In this document: one piece after another, positions 25,997 through 34,624 of the stretch | How the letters are laid out: every line of letters begins with the position of its first letter | Numbering within the stretch: position 1 is the stretch's first letter | Source of the DNA: Phycisphaerae bacterium | Lineage (GTDB): Bacteria > Planctomycetota > Phycisphaerae > UBA1845 | Direction of reading: 5' to 3' | Assembly (NCBI GenBank): GCA_029260115.1 | Contig: JAJDDW010000102.1 | Span: 1 to 64,000 of the forward strand | DNA: 64,000 nucleotides | Translations under genes and position numbers: made by a program | The notes under the pieces: generated by a model | The model's input: the letters and a program-made list of their open reading frames with translations, nothing else | The model's database searches: none | Told to the model about the DNA's origin: nothing

Positions 25997-27325
25997 CTAT
26001 TTCCTTCCTTTCACGCCGGCCTTTGCTGGCCCGCAGGTGTAATCGCGGATCGTGTCTTCCAGGATCGAAAGGCCGCGTTCCAGTTCGTCGTTTGCGATTA
26101 CAAGTGGCGCGAGCACCCTAATCACGTTGCCATCAATTCCGGCCGAGATCACTAGCAATCCTTTTTCGCAGCATGTGCGAATGATCTGCCGTACTAATCC
26201 GCCGGCCGGCCTTCCCGGGTCGCCTTCTTCGGCAAACTCCATGGCTAGCATCGCCCCTAGTCCACGGACGTTTACGATTTCTGGCACGCTTGTTGATAAT
26301 GCCTCGAATCGTGCCCTGATTGTTGCGCCGCATTGCGCCGCCACCTCATTCAGTCGGAGCGATTCCATCCGTTTGATCGTCGCCAGTGCCGCCGCGCATG
26401 CAACTGGATTGCCGCCAAAGGTGCCACCGAGCGTACCCGGCGTCACTCTGTCCATGATCTCGCCGCGACCGAGCACGCAAGAAATAGGCAGCCCGCCGCC
26501 CATCGACTTTGCCCATGTCGAGAGGTCCGGCACCACGCTGTAGTGTTCAAAGGCGCCCCATCGCCCGGTCCGCCCGAACCCGGTTTGCACCTCGTCGATA
26601 ATGAGCATAATCCCTTGTTCGTCGCATATTTCGCGTAACCCGGCGACGTATGGCTTCGGCGCGACGTTGAACCCGCCCTCGCCTTGGACCAATTCGATAA
26701 TGATCGCCGCCACGTTTTCCGCCGCGACCGTGTTGCCGAATGCCGCCCGAAGTCGAGCAAGCTCGCCCGCCGCCACACAGGCGGCCGCGGGGCCGTCAAA
26801 ATCGCTGCATTCAGGGTACGGCAGCCTGTACACTTCCGGAGCGAATGGACCGCAGCCTATCTTGTAGTTGATCTTCGAGGTCAGTGTCGTCGCCAGCAGT
26901 GTCCGCCCATGAAAACCGCCGGTAAAACAGATCACTGCGCTCCGCCCTGTAGCTTGCCGCGCAATTTTGATTGAATTCTCGACCGCCTCGGCTCCGCTGT
27001 TCACCAACATCGCCTTGGTGCTCGGACCATGAGGCAGAATCGCAACGAGCTTTTCGCAAAGTGCGACATAGGCCTCGTAGGTTGCCACGTGAAAGCATGC
27101 GTGCAGCAACATGCCCGCCTGTTCGCGAATCGCCGCTACCACTTCAGGATCGCAATGTCCAACATTCATCACTCCGATTCCGCCCGCGAAGTCGATGAGC
27201 GGCCGGCCCTCAACATCAGTGATCACCGCGCCAGAAGCAGTCGATGCAGTTACGTCCGAAACGCGCCCAACCCCACGGCATACCACGCGATCACGTCGGT
27301 CGATCAAGTTCTGATTCGATGTCAT
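25997..27325 (-). CDS. Class III aminotransferase, GABA transaminase-like
   Basis: 442 residues from MTSNQNLIDRRD (27325); the longer frame to 27400 overlaps the decayed dehydrogenase. It has the hallmarks of 4-aminobutyrate/omega-aminotransferases: GGIGVMNVGHCDPEVV, NSGAEAVENSIKIAR, FHGRTLLA, IIELVQGEGGFNVAP, IIDEVQTGFGRTGRW, and the PLP lysine in WAKSMGGGLP. The order and motifs agree with GabT-type enzymes that pass the omega-amino group to 2-oxoglutarate, giving a semialdehyde. First intact gene of the operon, 34 bases downstream of a gabD-like remnant, mirroring gabD-gabT operons. Lysine-derived 5-aminovalerate (DavT) is an alternative substrate. Confidence 0.85.
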   Translation of the reverse strand: MTSNQNLIDRRDRVVCRGVGRVSDVTASTASGAVITDVEGRPLIDFAGGIGVMNVGHCDPEVVAAIREQAGMLLHACFHVATYEAYVALCEKLVAILPHGPSTKAMLVNSGAEAVENSIKIARQATGRSAVICFTGGFHGRTLLATTLTSKINYKIGCGPFAPEVYRLPYPECSDFDGPAAACVAAGELARLRAAFGNTVAAENVAAIIIELVQGEGGFNVAPKPYVAGLREICDEQGIMLIIDEVQTGFGRTGRWGAFEHYSVVPDLSTWAKSMGGGLPISCVLGRGEIMDRVTPGTLGGTFGGNPVACAAALATIKRMESLRLNEVAAQCGATIRARFEALSTSVPEIVNVRGLGAMLAMEFAEEGDPGRPAGGLVRQIIRTCCEKGLLVISAGIDGNVIRVLAPLVIANDELERGLSILEDTIRDYTCGPAKAGVKGRK

Positions 27326-27359
27326 CCGATTGTTCCTTGCTACGAATGAACCCAGTCGC

Positions 27360-27725
27360 TTACAGTCGCCACGATACGTATTGAACTTCTGTATACTCAT
27401 CTATCACGTAGCGACCGCCTTGCGCCCAAAGCCCGAATACTTCACGCCTCCGAATGGCGCCTGAGCCGTCGACGGTTCTCCATCATTGGCCGTAATGATA
27501 CCATATTCCAGCACCTCTGCCACGCGCATCAGCTGGGATGCGTCTCACGTGAAGAAGTATGCTGCTAAGCCGGGAACGGAAACACTCTTCCCATCTGCCA
27601 AGAAACGTCCACATTTCGTAACCGTGTCTTCGTCATGTGCGTTAACTTTTTTCACCGCAGCGGCATAGATCAGTTGACCGATCGTCAAACCATCTTGCAA
27701 ACCATCACCGACTCTTCCCTGCGGC
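27360..27725 (-). pseudogene. Decayed succinate-semialdehyde dehydrogenase C-terminus
   Basis: Minus-strand reading gives GRVGDGLQDGLTIGQLIYAA, KKVNAHDEDTV, GLAAYFFT, then an in-frame TGA, then [29 protein letters not shown], a frameshift, and [14 protein letters not shown] to a TAA at 27360. These are the conserved C-terminal blocks of SSADH/aldehyde dehydrogenase GabD in the right order. The N-terminal three quarters including the catalytic Cys are missing, and an internal segment of the C-terminal part has been lost. A once-complete gabD-gabT operon head therefore decayed. Confidence 0.8.
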
Positions 27726-27759
27726 GATCGCTACTGGCAGGATGGGTCGTAATTAAGCT

Positions 27760-27832
27760 AGGGCGCTTGAGAATCTAAATCCTATTGACGGGCTTGGTGA
27801 GTTTTTAGTGCCGAGCCATTGCGGACCGGCTG
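27760..27832 (+). repeat. Right copy of direct repeat A
   Basis: Direct repeat of 18279-18351 at about 80% identity by eye; reads ARALENLNPIDGLGEFLVPS in the frame corresponding to the left copy. Lies directly right of the gabD remnant. Confidence 0.6.
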
Positions 27833-28252
27833 AGAACAGTTGATGCTTATTACAGTCCAAGATCACTACTATAGAGTTATCGGTAAAAAATGCTGCGCTC
27901 GAGTGCCTCTTGCCATGAATGGGAGCAATCAATGTAGGCTATGGCGTTTTGTAGATAATCGTTATCATAATTTTCCTGATCGAATGGTATCCAATCTTCT
28001 ATAGTCTTCAGTCCTAGGTATACCTCTAAGGTCTAACACCGAATTTACGTAGTGTTCATGATCCTCCTCGCTTTCAGAGAATATCCTCTAACCATTGCAA
28101 TGTTCATCAGTGTCAGTGAGATCACCTAGTGATACATGTCCTGGTAGTGTGTTAAGTCCGCACCCAGTTCACATGCAAACTAGTAACGCGCATAGAATAA
28201 TTATGTTTCGCATGGCCACTCCAAGAGCTGACATTTTATTAGATTTCAACAT
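27833..28252. other. Intergenic between right repeats A and B, no gene
   Basis: A+T-rich and broken in all frames. No similarity to the membrane-protein gene in the corresponding left position. Confidence 0.3.
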
Positions 28253-28500
28253 CGTATCATTGATACAAATTGGGGCAAAATCCCAGGCAAATCATGCAAA
28301 GATTGCCATACGAAACGTCTTTGGTAGATCCTAAACAACGATTGTAGTTAATATTCACTGGGCTGCATCGCTCGACATGCCGGAGGTCGTTGGTTCAATT
28401 CCAATATCGCCCAGTTACGTTACCCCCTTTATTCGTCCAACACTTACGACGCTAATGGCCATCCATTAAAAGTGCGCTACCGTCGCTCCAAAACTATATG
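28253..28500 (+). repeat. Right copy of direct repeat B (contains tRNA remnant)
   Basis: Direct repeat of 18817-19065. The pair A-B occurs in the same order and orientation on both sides of the decarboxylase operon, with comparable spacing. Confidence 0.6.
28355..28413 (+). pseudogene. tRNA-Val(GAC) 3'-half remnant, right copy
   Basis: Same layout as 18921-18979: ACTGGGC...GCCCAGT ends, TCGACAT, GGAGGTC and T-arm GTTGG-TTCAATT-CCAAT. Four or so substitutions separate the two, some at sites normally fixed in tRNA (GCAGG to GCCGG breaks the anticodon stem). No D-arm. Non-functional remnant. Confidence 0.6.
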
Positions 28501-28763
28501 GGGGGTACGTCTGACGCCCCTTGTGTTGGTCCAGCGAATTTTACATGACAACGAGGATCGTTTTCTACGCCAAAAGACGTTGAGCTTAACTAAATCAGGA
28601 CTTGAATGAGCTGCAAGATGTGCATGAACCATCAAATATCGGCAGGAAATCAACAGTAAAGGATCCATCCATATGTATATGAAGTGAATCGAGGCTGAAA
28701 AATATATAAAAAAATCCTATACAGTGCGTTTCCTACAGCACGACCGACAGACGGTGTCTGCCA

Positions 28764-28994
28764 TCAAGTAAGTTGGCCAGGAGTTGCGAGGTTTGATGTG
28801 CGGAAGTTGATTCGCAGGCCGTAAATGGTAATAGCCTTAGTAGGGAGTATTACCTGCGAGAGTGTGTGAGGGCGGTGATCGTTGCACCAAGATACATAGG
28901 ATTTGAGCCCTGGTGAAATTTCGATTGATGATACGATCGGGGTAAAAATGACCTGACTGTAGGAGGAATCATTCCGACGGCATATGAATTGCAA
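28764..28994 (-). pseudogene. Transposase C-terminal remnant
   Basis: The minus-strand frame contains LKSYVSWCNDHRPHTLS, then KAITIYGLRINF and NLATPGQLT. YVSWYN-x-HRPH is the conserved C-terminal block of rve-type transposases (IS3/IS481 group), followed by a degenerate TP-x-E-x-YFGLRP equivalent. Only the end survives. It is the right-hand counterpart of the 19478-19690 remnant but seems to be from a different element. Confidence 0.5.
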
Positions 28995-29085
28995 GGCATT
29001 TTGTAGGAATCGGGTCGCTGACAGGCTCTAATCGACGTTTTTTGGTAGAATGCGTGCCTGATTTCCTCCGGCAAGGGAGTCGCTC

Positions 29086-29652
29086 GTGTGGTTAATGACG
29101 CCAAAGTGTGCTTATCGAAAGACGCTCATGGCGTGGACAAAACAGAATTTTCATGTACCCACGATGTTGGCTAAGTTATTCTGGCTGACTATGGCCATAA
29201 GTCACACACCCGGCTTAATCGTAGCATGGCGCCGTGCTTTGTTAGTTGGTTGCACATTCGACGCGCTACTGCCATGTCTATTCCTGATCGCTTCGATGTT
29301 CTTCTTTTTACTCAAGATCGGCAATGTGCGTTTTCTAAAAACTACTTCGGATCGCCGTGCCTGCCTTATTTTTTGCATACTGATCGGCATGCTGCATGTT
29401 GATATCAGTCGTGCAAGCGCCGAGCATGCCATCGTCGTTGAATATACGGAGGCCCTCGCACTGACGCTTGTCGTTGGTCGGATGATTATCTTGCGTCATG
29501 AGAGCAAGCCAGCATGGTCCTCAAATGTTAGGCACGCTAGCATCTTGTCAGGTCTTAGCAACGCTGCAAGAAAAGCCTGGTTAGCTTCTTTTCCAACTCA
29601 CTCTTGGTTAATAGTTCATCAAGCGTTACATGAACGAGCTCCGCCTGTCTGA
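29086..29652 (+). CDS. Hypothetical membrane protein upstream of heme genes
   Basis: 188 residues from a GTG with AAGGGAG six bases upstream; an ATG three codons later is an alternative. Hydrophobic helices at about 24-42, 48-77, 90-108 and 118-133 suggest four membrane passes, with a basic C-terminal tail of about 50 residues. No family recognised; some heme clusters carry a small membrane protein (HemX-like), but I see no specific similarity. It ends 124 bases before the fused hemH-hemA gene, same strand, so could share its transcript. Confidence 0.45.
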   Translation: MWLMTPKCAYRKTLMAWTKQNFHVPTMLAKLFWLTMAISHTPGLIVAWRRALLVGCTFDALLPCLFLIASMFFFLLKIGNVRFLKTTSDRRACLIFCILIGMLHVDISRASAEHAIVVEYTEALALTLVVGRMIILRHESKPAWSSNVRHASILSGLSNAARKAWLASFPTHSWLIVHQALHERAPPV

Positions 29653-29776
29653 CGGTGCACTCACGCGGCACGCAGCCAAATATAATGGACTAGGTTTTCC
29701 CATGGTCAGGTATGCGTTAAGCCTGGCCGCGACAAACCGTTATGTTGAATCAGACTATTTCAGGTGGAGTTTTTCC

Positions 29777-32083
29777 ATGCATTCTGCAACAGTATTAGAT
29801 TTAGATCATGCACAGGAGCACGCGAGTAGTGGGGTGGCACATCAGCCCCATCGCGGCGTATTGCTGATCAACCTCGGTACGCCAGAGGCCGCTACGGCAG
29901 CGAGCGTTCGAGATTACTTACGTGAATTCTTAGCTGATCCTGCAGTGATCCAACTGCCACGCTTATTGCGATGGCTTAATGTCCCGCTGGGTCGCATGAT
30001 TGCGCGATTTCGCTGCAAGGCTAGTGCGGCTATGTATCAATCCATCTGGACGGATGGTGGGTCACCATTATTGGCCACATCCAACGAGCAAGTGTTGGCA
30101 CTTCAGCAGTTGATGCCGCGTTCATGGGGGGTATATGGCGCGATGCGGTATGGAAACCCATCCATCCCAGATGTGTTGAAAAAAATCGAGAATGATGGAA
30201 TCGAAGAACTTGTTATCGTGCCCATGTATCCGCAATATAGTGGCCCGACGACTGGTACCGCCATTAAGGCTGTCTACGATTACCTACGTCAGGATGATCA
30301 TCCGCTCCAGGTCACGACGCGACTGAGTTGGTATAACGATCATAATTATGTGTCCGCTCAGGCGAAACTTCTTCAGCAATATGCCCACGCGCATGGCCTC
30401 ACGCCGGACAATACTTACCTGTTATTCTCCGCTCACGGTCTACCCGTTTCCTATGTACGCAAGGGTGATCCTTATCCTGGTCAAATAGCTGAAACCGTTT
30501 CGCTCGTTACCGATAAGTCTGGCTGGCCGCGCGATAGAATGTCAATGGCCTTTCAAAGTCGATTCGGACCGGCCAAGTGGCTTGAGCCATACACCGACTA
30601 TGTGCTGAAGGACTTAGTTGCTGCAGGTGAGAAGCGGATTCTCGTGTGCCCAATCAGCTTTACCGTTGATTGCCTTGAGACACTCGAAGAGATTGATGTG
30701 CGTTATCGTGAACTTGTAGAGGGGCTTGGCGCGGAACTTTTTCTCGCGCCAGCGTTAAATACGTTTCAACCGTTTATTTCTGGCCTAAAACACCTTGTCC
30801 TTCAGGGATGCAGCCCAGTCAACGGTCGGAAAGCGCTCGCAGGTAGTCTCGATCATTCGGGTGGAAATACTGTGGGGCAGTCGTTACTGACTGATTCGTT
30901 AGTTATGGTAGGTGCTTCTATACCTGGCCGCATAAATACCGGCAAGGGGCCTCACCTCCACTATACAGATGCTGCCACGCTCAAGAGAATTAAACGTCCC
31001 GCCTGTGCCGTGCCGGATTTTCTAAAAAGTGTGATCAAAGGCGCGGGTTTGACAGAAGCTTTTGTCTGGAACACTTGTCATCGATTCGAATTATACGGAT
31101 GGGTCAGTGGCGACTGTGGTGATATCAAAGCCGAGACTTATGAACAGGCTGCGTCGATCATTAGCCGCCAAATGGTCGGTGACGAAGTCGTGGCAGCTGA
31201 GGATATTAACGTCCTTGTTGGTGTGGATGCCCACCATCACCTGCTTAGAACGGCTTCGGGGTTAAACAGTAGTCTGCCCGGCGAACGCGATATTTTGACG
31301 CAGCTTCACGCCGCTCAGCGACTTGCCGAGCAAGCAGAAACAGCCGGTTCGCTTACCGGGGCGCTGATTCATCAGGTAGCCAATAGCGATATTACACTAC
31401 GCAAGCAAACAGTTTGGGGGTCGTACAGCCCGGGCTATGCCCAAATAGCACTTCAATACGTGGCTGACCGCATGAAATTCGATTGGTTAAATTGCCGCGT
31501 GGCCGTCATTGGTGGGTCAACGACATCGGCTGGTGTTCTTCGAGCCTTAACGGAACAATTCGGTTTACCGAGCATACAGATCACGCTCGTGCATCGTGGA
31601 CATAAAAACGGCAACCATTTGAAAATACTGCGCAAGGCTATCGGGCAAGGTAGGAGAATTCGCGTCCAGAATTATAACGAGGCTGTAGTCGATAGATTAA
31701 TTAGTGACGTGGACATCGTTATCTTCGGTCTGGATAGTGAGACACCACTGATTGATGAATCGCGATTTATGCGAGTCCGCGGCACAAATAGCAAGGTACT
31801 AACTATTGTGGATTTCAACACTTTCGGATCTACAACAGGCCTAGTGAAGCTCCCTAACGTCGCCTTAATGGCTATGGACGAAATTGAAAAAGCGGTGAAT
31901 GCTGATGCCACCGCGTTAAGTACAGATGAAGCATTTCTAGCTGCGTGTAGTGCAGCCGAGGACTGGATTGCTGACTCAGTTGCCGGGGACGACGTAAATC
32001 GGATTCCTAGAACAGTCAAACATAAACTCGATTATAGCGAAGACAGACGCTGCCCTGTCTCGTCAGGAGGTATAGATTCATGA
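29777..32083 (+). CDS. hemH-hemA: Ferrochelatase fused to glutamyl-tRNA reductase
   Basis: 768 residues; the ATG at 29777 follows GGTGGAG, and the upstream in-frame extension has no ferrochelatase sequence. Residues about 26-345 are ferrochelatase, which inserts iron into protoporphyrin IX: GVLLINLGTPEA, PLLATSNEQVLALQ, PMYPQYSG-x-TTG, catalytic His220 in LLFSAHGLP, and a late acidic ETLEEID. After a linker of about 40 residues comes glutamyl-tRNA reductase: catalytic Cys434 in WNTCHRFELYGW, then GLNSSLPGERDILTQLH, a Rossmann segment RVAVIGGSTTSAGVLRAL, and a dimerisation-like tail. Its NADPH makes glutamate-1-semialdehyde from Glu-tRNA. First and last enzymes of the heme pathway thus share one polypeptide. 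The frame is unbroken. Overlaps hemN by four bases. Confidence 0.85.
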   Translation: MHSATVLDLDHAQEHASSGVAHQPHRGVLLINLGTPEAATAASVRDYLREFLADPAVIQLPRLLRWLNVPLGRMIARFRCKASAAMYQSIWTDGGSPLLATSNEQVLALQQLMPRSWGVYGAMRYGNPSIPDVLKKIENDGIEELVIVPMYPQYSGPTTGTAIKAVYDYLRQDDHPLQVTTRLSWYNDHNYVSAQAKLLQQYAHAHGLTPDNTYLLFSAHGLPVSYVRKGDPYPGQIAETVSLVTDKSGWPRDRMSMAFQSRFGPAKWLEPYTDYVLKDLVAAGEKRILVCPISFTVDCLETLEEIDVRYRELVEGLGAELFLAPALNTFQPFISGLKHLVLQGCSPVNGRKALAGSLDHSGGNTVGQSLLTDSLVMVGASIPGRINTGKGPHLHYTDAATLKRIKRPACAVPDFLKSVIKGAGLTEAFVWNTCHRFELYGWVSGDCGDIKAETYEQAASIISRQMVGDEVVAAEDINVLVGVDAHHHLLRTASGLNSSLPGERDILTQLHAAQRLAEQAETAGSLTGALIHQVANSDITLRKQTVWGSYSPGYAQIALQYVADRMKFDWLNCRVAVIGGSTTSAGVLRALTEQFGLPSIQITLVHRGHKNGNHLKILRKAIGQGRRIRVQNYNEAVVDRLISDVDIVIFGLDSETPLIDESRFMRVRGTNSKVLTIVDFNTFGSTTGLVKLPNVALMAMDEIEKAVNADATALSTDEAFLAACSAAEDWIADSVAGDDVNRIPRTVKHKLDYSEDRRCPVSSGGIDS

Positions 32084-33519
32084 TCGCCGTCAACAAAACC
32101 ATTACACAGCCCAAGATTGATATGGACGTTTTTAATCGTTACTCGGGTATTTCACTGCCACGCCACGTATCGTATCCCATGCCAACGTGGTGGCATAAAA
32201 TGGGTGGCGAAGATGCCCAGAAAATGTACGAAGAAGATAGCCGTCAGTTGCCTGGTTGCGACTTCTCATTATACCTGCATATTCCATTTTGTGAGCATTT
32301 GTGTAAATTCTGCGCTTGTAACCGTGTCATCCTTGGTTCAAACCACGAAAAGGTTAGGCCGCAGGTCGATCGCTACATTGCCGCGCTAGAAAAGGAGCTG
32401 CGCATGTTGGCGGATGCTGTTGGAACAGATCGACCGCTACGGCAAATTCATTGGGGTGGTGGCAGTCCGACCTATCTTGATGCTACGCAAATTGAACGTG
32501 TGCATCAGACGATTGCGACGGCATTTCGTATCGCGCCAGATGCGGAAATTGCCATGGAAATTGATCCGCGATCGGCTACAGAGGAGAAGATGAGGACACT
32601 GAAAAGGCTTGGCTTCACACGGATATCCCTGGGTGTGCAGGATTTCGATGAGGTTACACAGAAACATGTTCGACGAATACAGGCATACGAGATGATACGT
32701 GAATTCACGACGCTGTGTCGTGAACTCGGCTTCCGCAGTGTTAACTATGATCTGATATATGGGATGCCATTTCAGACACCAGAAACGATAAGAGAGACCG
32801 TGAAGAAGACGATCACGTTGGGGCCTGACCGGGTCGCGTTTTATCATTTTGCCCAGATTCCTGACAAGATTGCCACACAACGCGGTATGAACTTGAGTCA
32901 GCTACCGAACAGTGAATCCAAGCTTGAAATGTTTCAGATCGGACTCGAATTGTTTGAAGCGGCCGGTTACGAATTTATCGGGCTTGATCATTTTTCGAAG
33001 CCGGAGGAATCACTGGCAAAAAGTGTCGCGGAGAACAAAATTCAGCGCAACTTCCAGGGTATGACTACTGGCGGTGATCTCAATTTGCTAGCGGTGGGCG
33101 CCTCTTCTATCAGCCAATTACGTAACATCGGGTTTCTTCAAAACACGAAGAACATAGATGATTATGTGAACGCATTGGAAGCCGATCGATCACCCATAGA
33201 TCGCGGCAAGTGGTTCACCGAAGATGACTGTATTCGACAGGCTGTTCTGAGTGATTTGTATTGCATGGCCGAGCTAAATCCAATGTCTATCGAGCAGCGA
33301 TTCAATATTGAATTTAAAGAATATTTTGCTAGCGAGTTGAAGGTATTACAGGAGTTAGCGGCAGACGGCCTAGTGGCGATCGGCGCGGACGACGTCATTC
33401 GTGTCATTAGGCCGCTTGGGCGTGTTCTGTTGCGTAACATCGCTGCGGTGTTCGACGCCTATCTCGACAAGCAGGCTTATCGAGTTGGTGAGCGAGCTAA
33501 TTTTTCTGTTAATGCGTAA
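32080..33519 (+). CDS. hemN: Oxygen-independent coproporphyrinogen III oxidase
   Basis: 479 residues; ATGA overlap with the hemH-hemA stop. Radical SAM enzyme converting coproporphyrinogen III to protoporphyrinogen IX. The YLHIPFCEHLCKFCACN motif at about 66-82 gives the C-x3-C-x2-C cluster site plus the extra HemN-type fourth cysteine, which separates true HemN from HemW chaperones. IHWGGGSPTYL binds SAM; E-x-DPR, R-x-S-x-GVQDF and YDLIYGMPFQ follow in order. The C-terminal HemN domain holds LDHFSKPEESLAKS and R-x-FQGMTT-x-GDLNLLAVGASSIS. Length is close to the E. coli enzyme (457). The anaerobic enzyme suggests heme synthesis at low oxygen. Followed by hemE after 44 bases. Confidence 0.9.
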   Translation: MIAVNKTITQPKIDMDVFNRYSGISLPRHVSYPMPTWWHKMGGEDAQKMYEEDSRQLPGCDFSLYLHIPFCEHLCKFCACNRVILGSNHEKVRPQVDRYIAALEKELRMLADAVGTDRPLRQIHWGGGSPTYLDATQIERVHQTIATAFRIAPDAEIAMEIDPRSATEEKMRTLKRLGFTRISLGVQDFDEVTQKHVRRIQAYEMIREFTTLCRELGFRSVNYDLIYGMPFQTPETIRETVKKTITLGPDRVAFYHFAQIPDKIATQRGMNLSQLPNSESKLEMFQIGLELFEAAGYEFIGLDHFSKPEESLAKSVAENKIQRNFQGMTTGGDLNLLAVGASSISQLRNIGFLQNTKNIDDYVNALEADRSPIDRGKWFTEDDCIRQAVLSDLYCMAELNPMSIEQRFNIEFKEYFASELKVLQELAADGLVAIGADDVIRVIRPLGRVLLRNIAAVFDAYLDKQAYRVGERANFSVNA

Positions 33520-33563
33520 TGAGCACGTTCGATCTTTGGTGATATGAAATAGGAGACGAAACC

Positions 33564-34610
33564 ATGTTGAGAAACGATCTAGTTCTCCGTGCTGCTCGTC
33601 GTGAACGGACCGAGCGTACACCCGTCTGGATGATGAGACAAGCTGGCCGAACTGATCCCGCATACCGCTCGTTGCGCGAACAAGCCAACCTTCCACAAGA
33701 AGCTATGTTCCAAGATGTGGACATGGCGACGCAGGCGTCTTTGCTTCCGGTGCGTTTCGGCGTTGATGCTGTGATCATTTATCAGGATATCCTCACACTA
33801 CTTACGCCGATGGGCACGCCCTTTGTGTTTCGTCCTGGACCTCACACCGACAGTCCCATAGCGACATCAACGGATATAGATCGTTTATGTGGTCTTGATC
33901 CATCCACCGATATGAGTTTTGTGGGGGATACCATTCAACGCGTGCGGAAAGAACTCGATGGCGAAATGCCAGTTTTGGGTTTTGCCGGTGCACCTTTGAC
34001 GTTAGCGTTTTTCATGCTCGCAGGCAAAAGTCCAGGGACAACGGCAGGGCTGCCACAAAAGGCGATGGAAGTAGCACCACAAGCTGTTCATCGGCTATTG
34101 GACAAGCTTACGGATGCAACGATCGCCTACCTCGCCTACCAGATTGAACAGGGCGTCGATGCATTTCAGTTGTTCGAATCTGTGGCTGATTTGCTAACGC
34201 CAGCGCAATACAAGACGTTTGCACATCCGTACCATCAGAAGATTTTTGCCGAATTGAAAGGGCGTGTGCCAGGTATACTTTTTGCGAAAGAAGAGCCCAA
34301 CATCGATTTAATGGTTGACTCCGGCGCGGAGGTTCTCAGCATTGGTCGCTGCCTAGACCTAGCAGAATGCAAGATGCGATTTGGACATAAAGTGGCGTTT
34401 CAGGGGAATGTGGACAATATGATTGTGGCGCATGGCACGCTCGAACAAATCGATCATGCCGTACATGATTGCGTTCGGGCCGGTGATCAGCATGGGCACA
34501 TTCTCAATCTAAGCCACGGTTTGCTAAAAGAAACACCTTTTGAAAATGTTCAGCAGGTAATAAAGTCAGCCAGGCACGCTAGCCACGAGCCCGAGCTACA
34601 ATCGATTTGA
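33564..34610 (+). CDS. hemE: Uroporphyrinogen decarboxylase
   Basis: 348 residues, preceded by AGGAGACGAAACC. Converts uroporphyrinogen III to coproporphyrinogen III by removing four acetate carboxyls; no cofactor. The N-terminal signature RTPVWMMRQAGRTDPAYR is complete with the invariant Arg pair. Other conserved blocks are DAVIIYQDILT (catalytic Asp), GFAGAPLTLAFFM, LFESVAD-x-L, GNVDN and HGHILNLSHG with the late histidine. Length and order are normal. Lies between hemN and hemG/Y in the forward arm. Confidence 0.92.
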   Translation: MLRNDLVLRAARRERTERTPVWMMRQAGRTDPAYRSLREQANLPQEAMFQDVDMATQASLLPVRFGVDAVIIYQDILTLLTPMGTPFVFRPGPHTDSPIATSTDIDRLCGLDPSTDMSFVGDTIQRVRKELDGEMPVLGFAGAPLTLAFFMLAGKSPGTTAGLPQKAMEVAPQAVHRLLDKLTDATIAYLAYQIEQGVDAFQLFESVADLLTPAQYKTFAHPYHQKIFAELKGRVPGILFAKEEPNIDLMVDSGAEVLSIGRCLDLAECKMRFGHKVAFQGNVDNMIVAHGTLEQIDHAVHDCVRAGDQHGHILNLSHGLLKETPFENVQQVIKSARHASHEPELQSI

Positions 34611-34624
34611 AAGGCGGGTGCACG

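Noticed and set aside
27540-27560. The in-frame TGA in the dehydrogenase remnant as a recoded codon (selenocysteine).
   Set aside because: A frameshift and missing segments in the same gene show decay; Arg (CGA) is expected there, one mutation from TGA.
29630-29776. An earlier start for the hemH-hemA fusion.
   Set aside because: The added residues overlap the upstream membrane protein frame and lack ferrochelatase similarity; the ATG at 29777 has a better ribosome-binding site.
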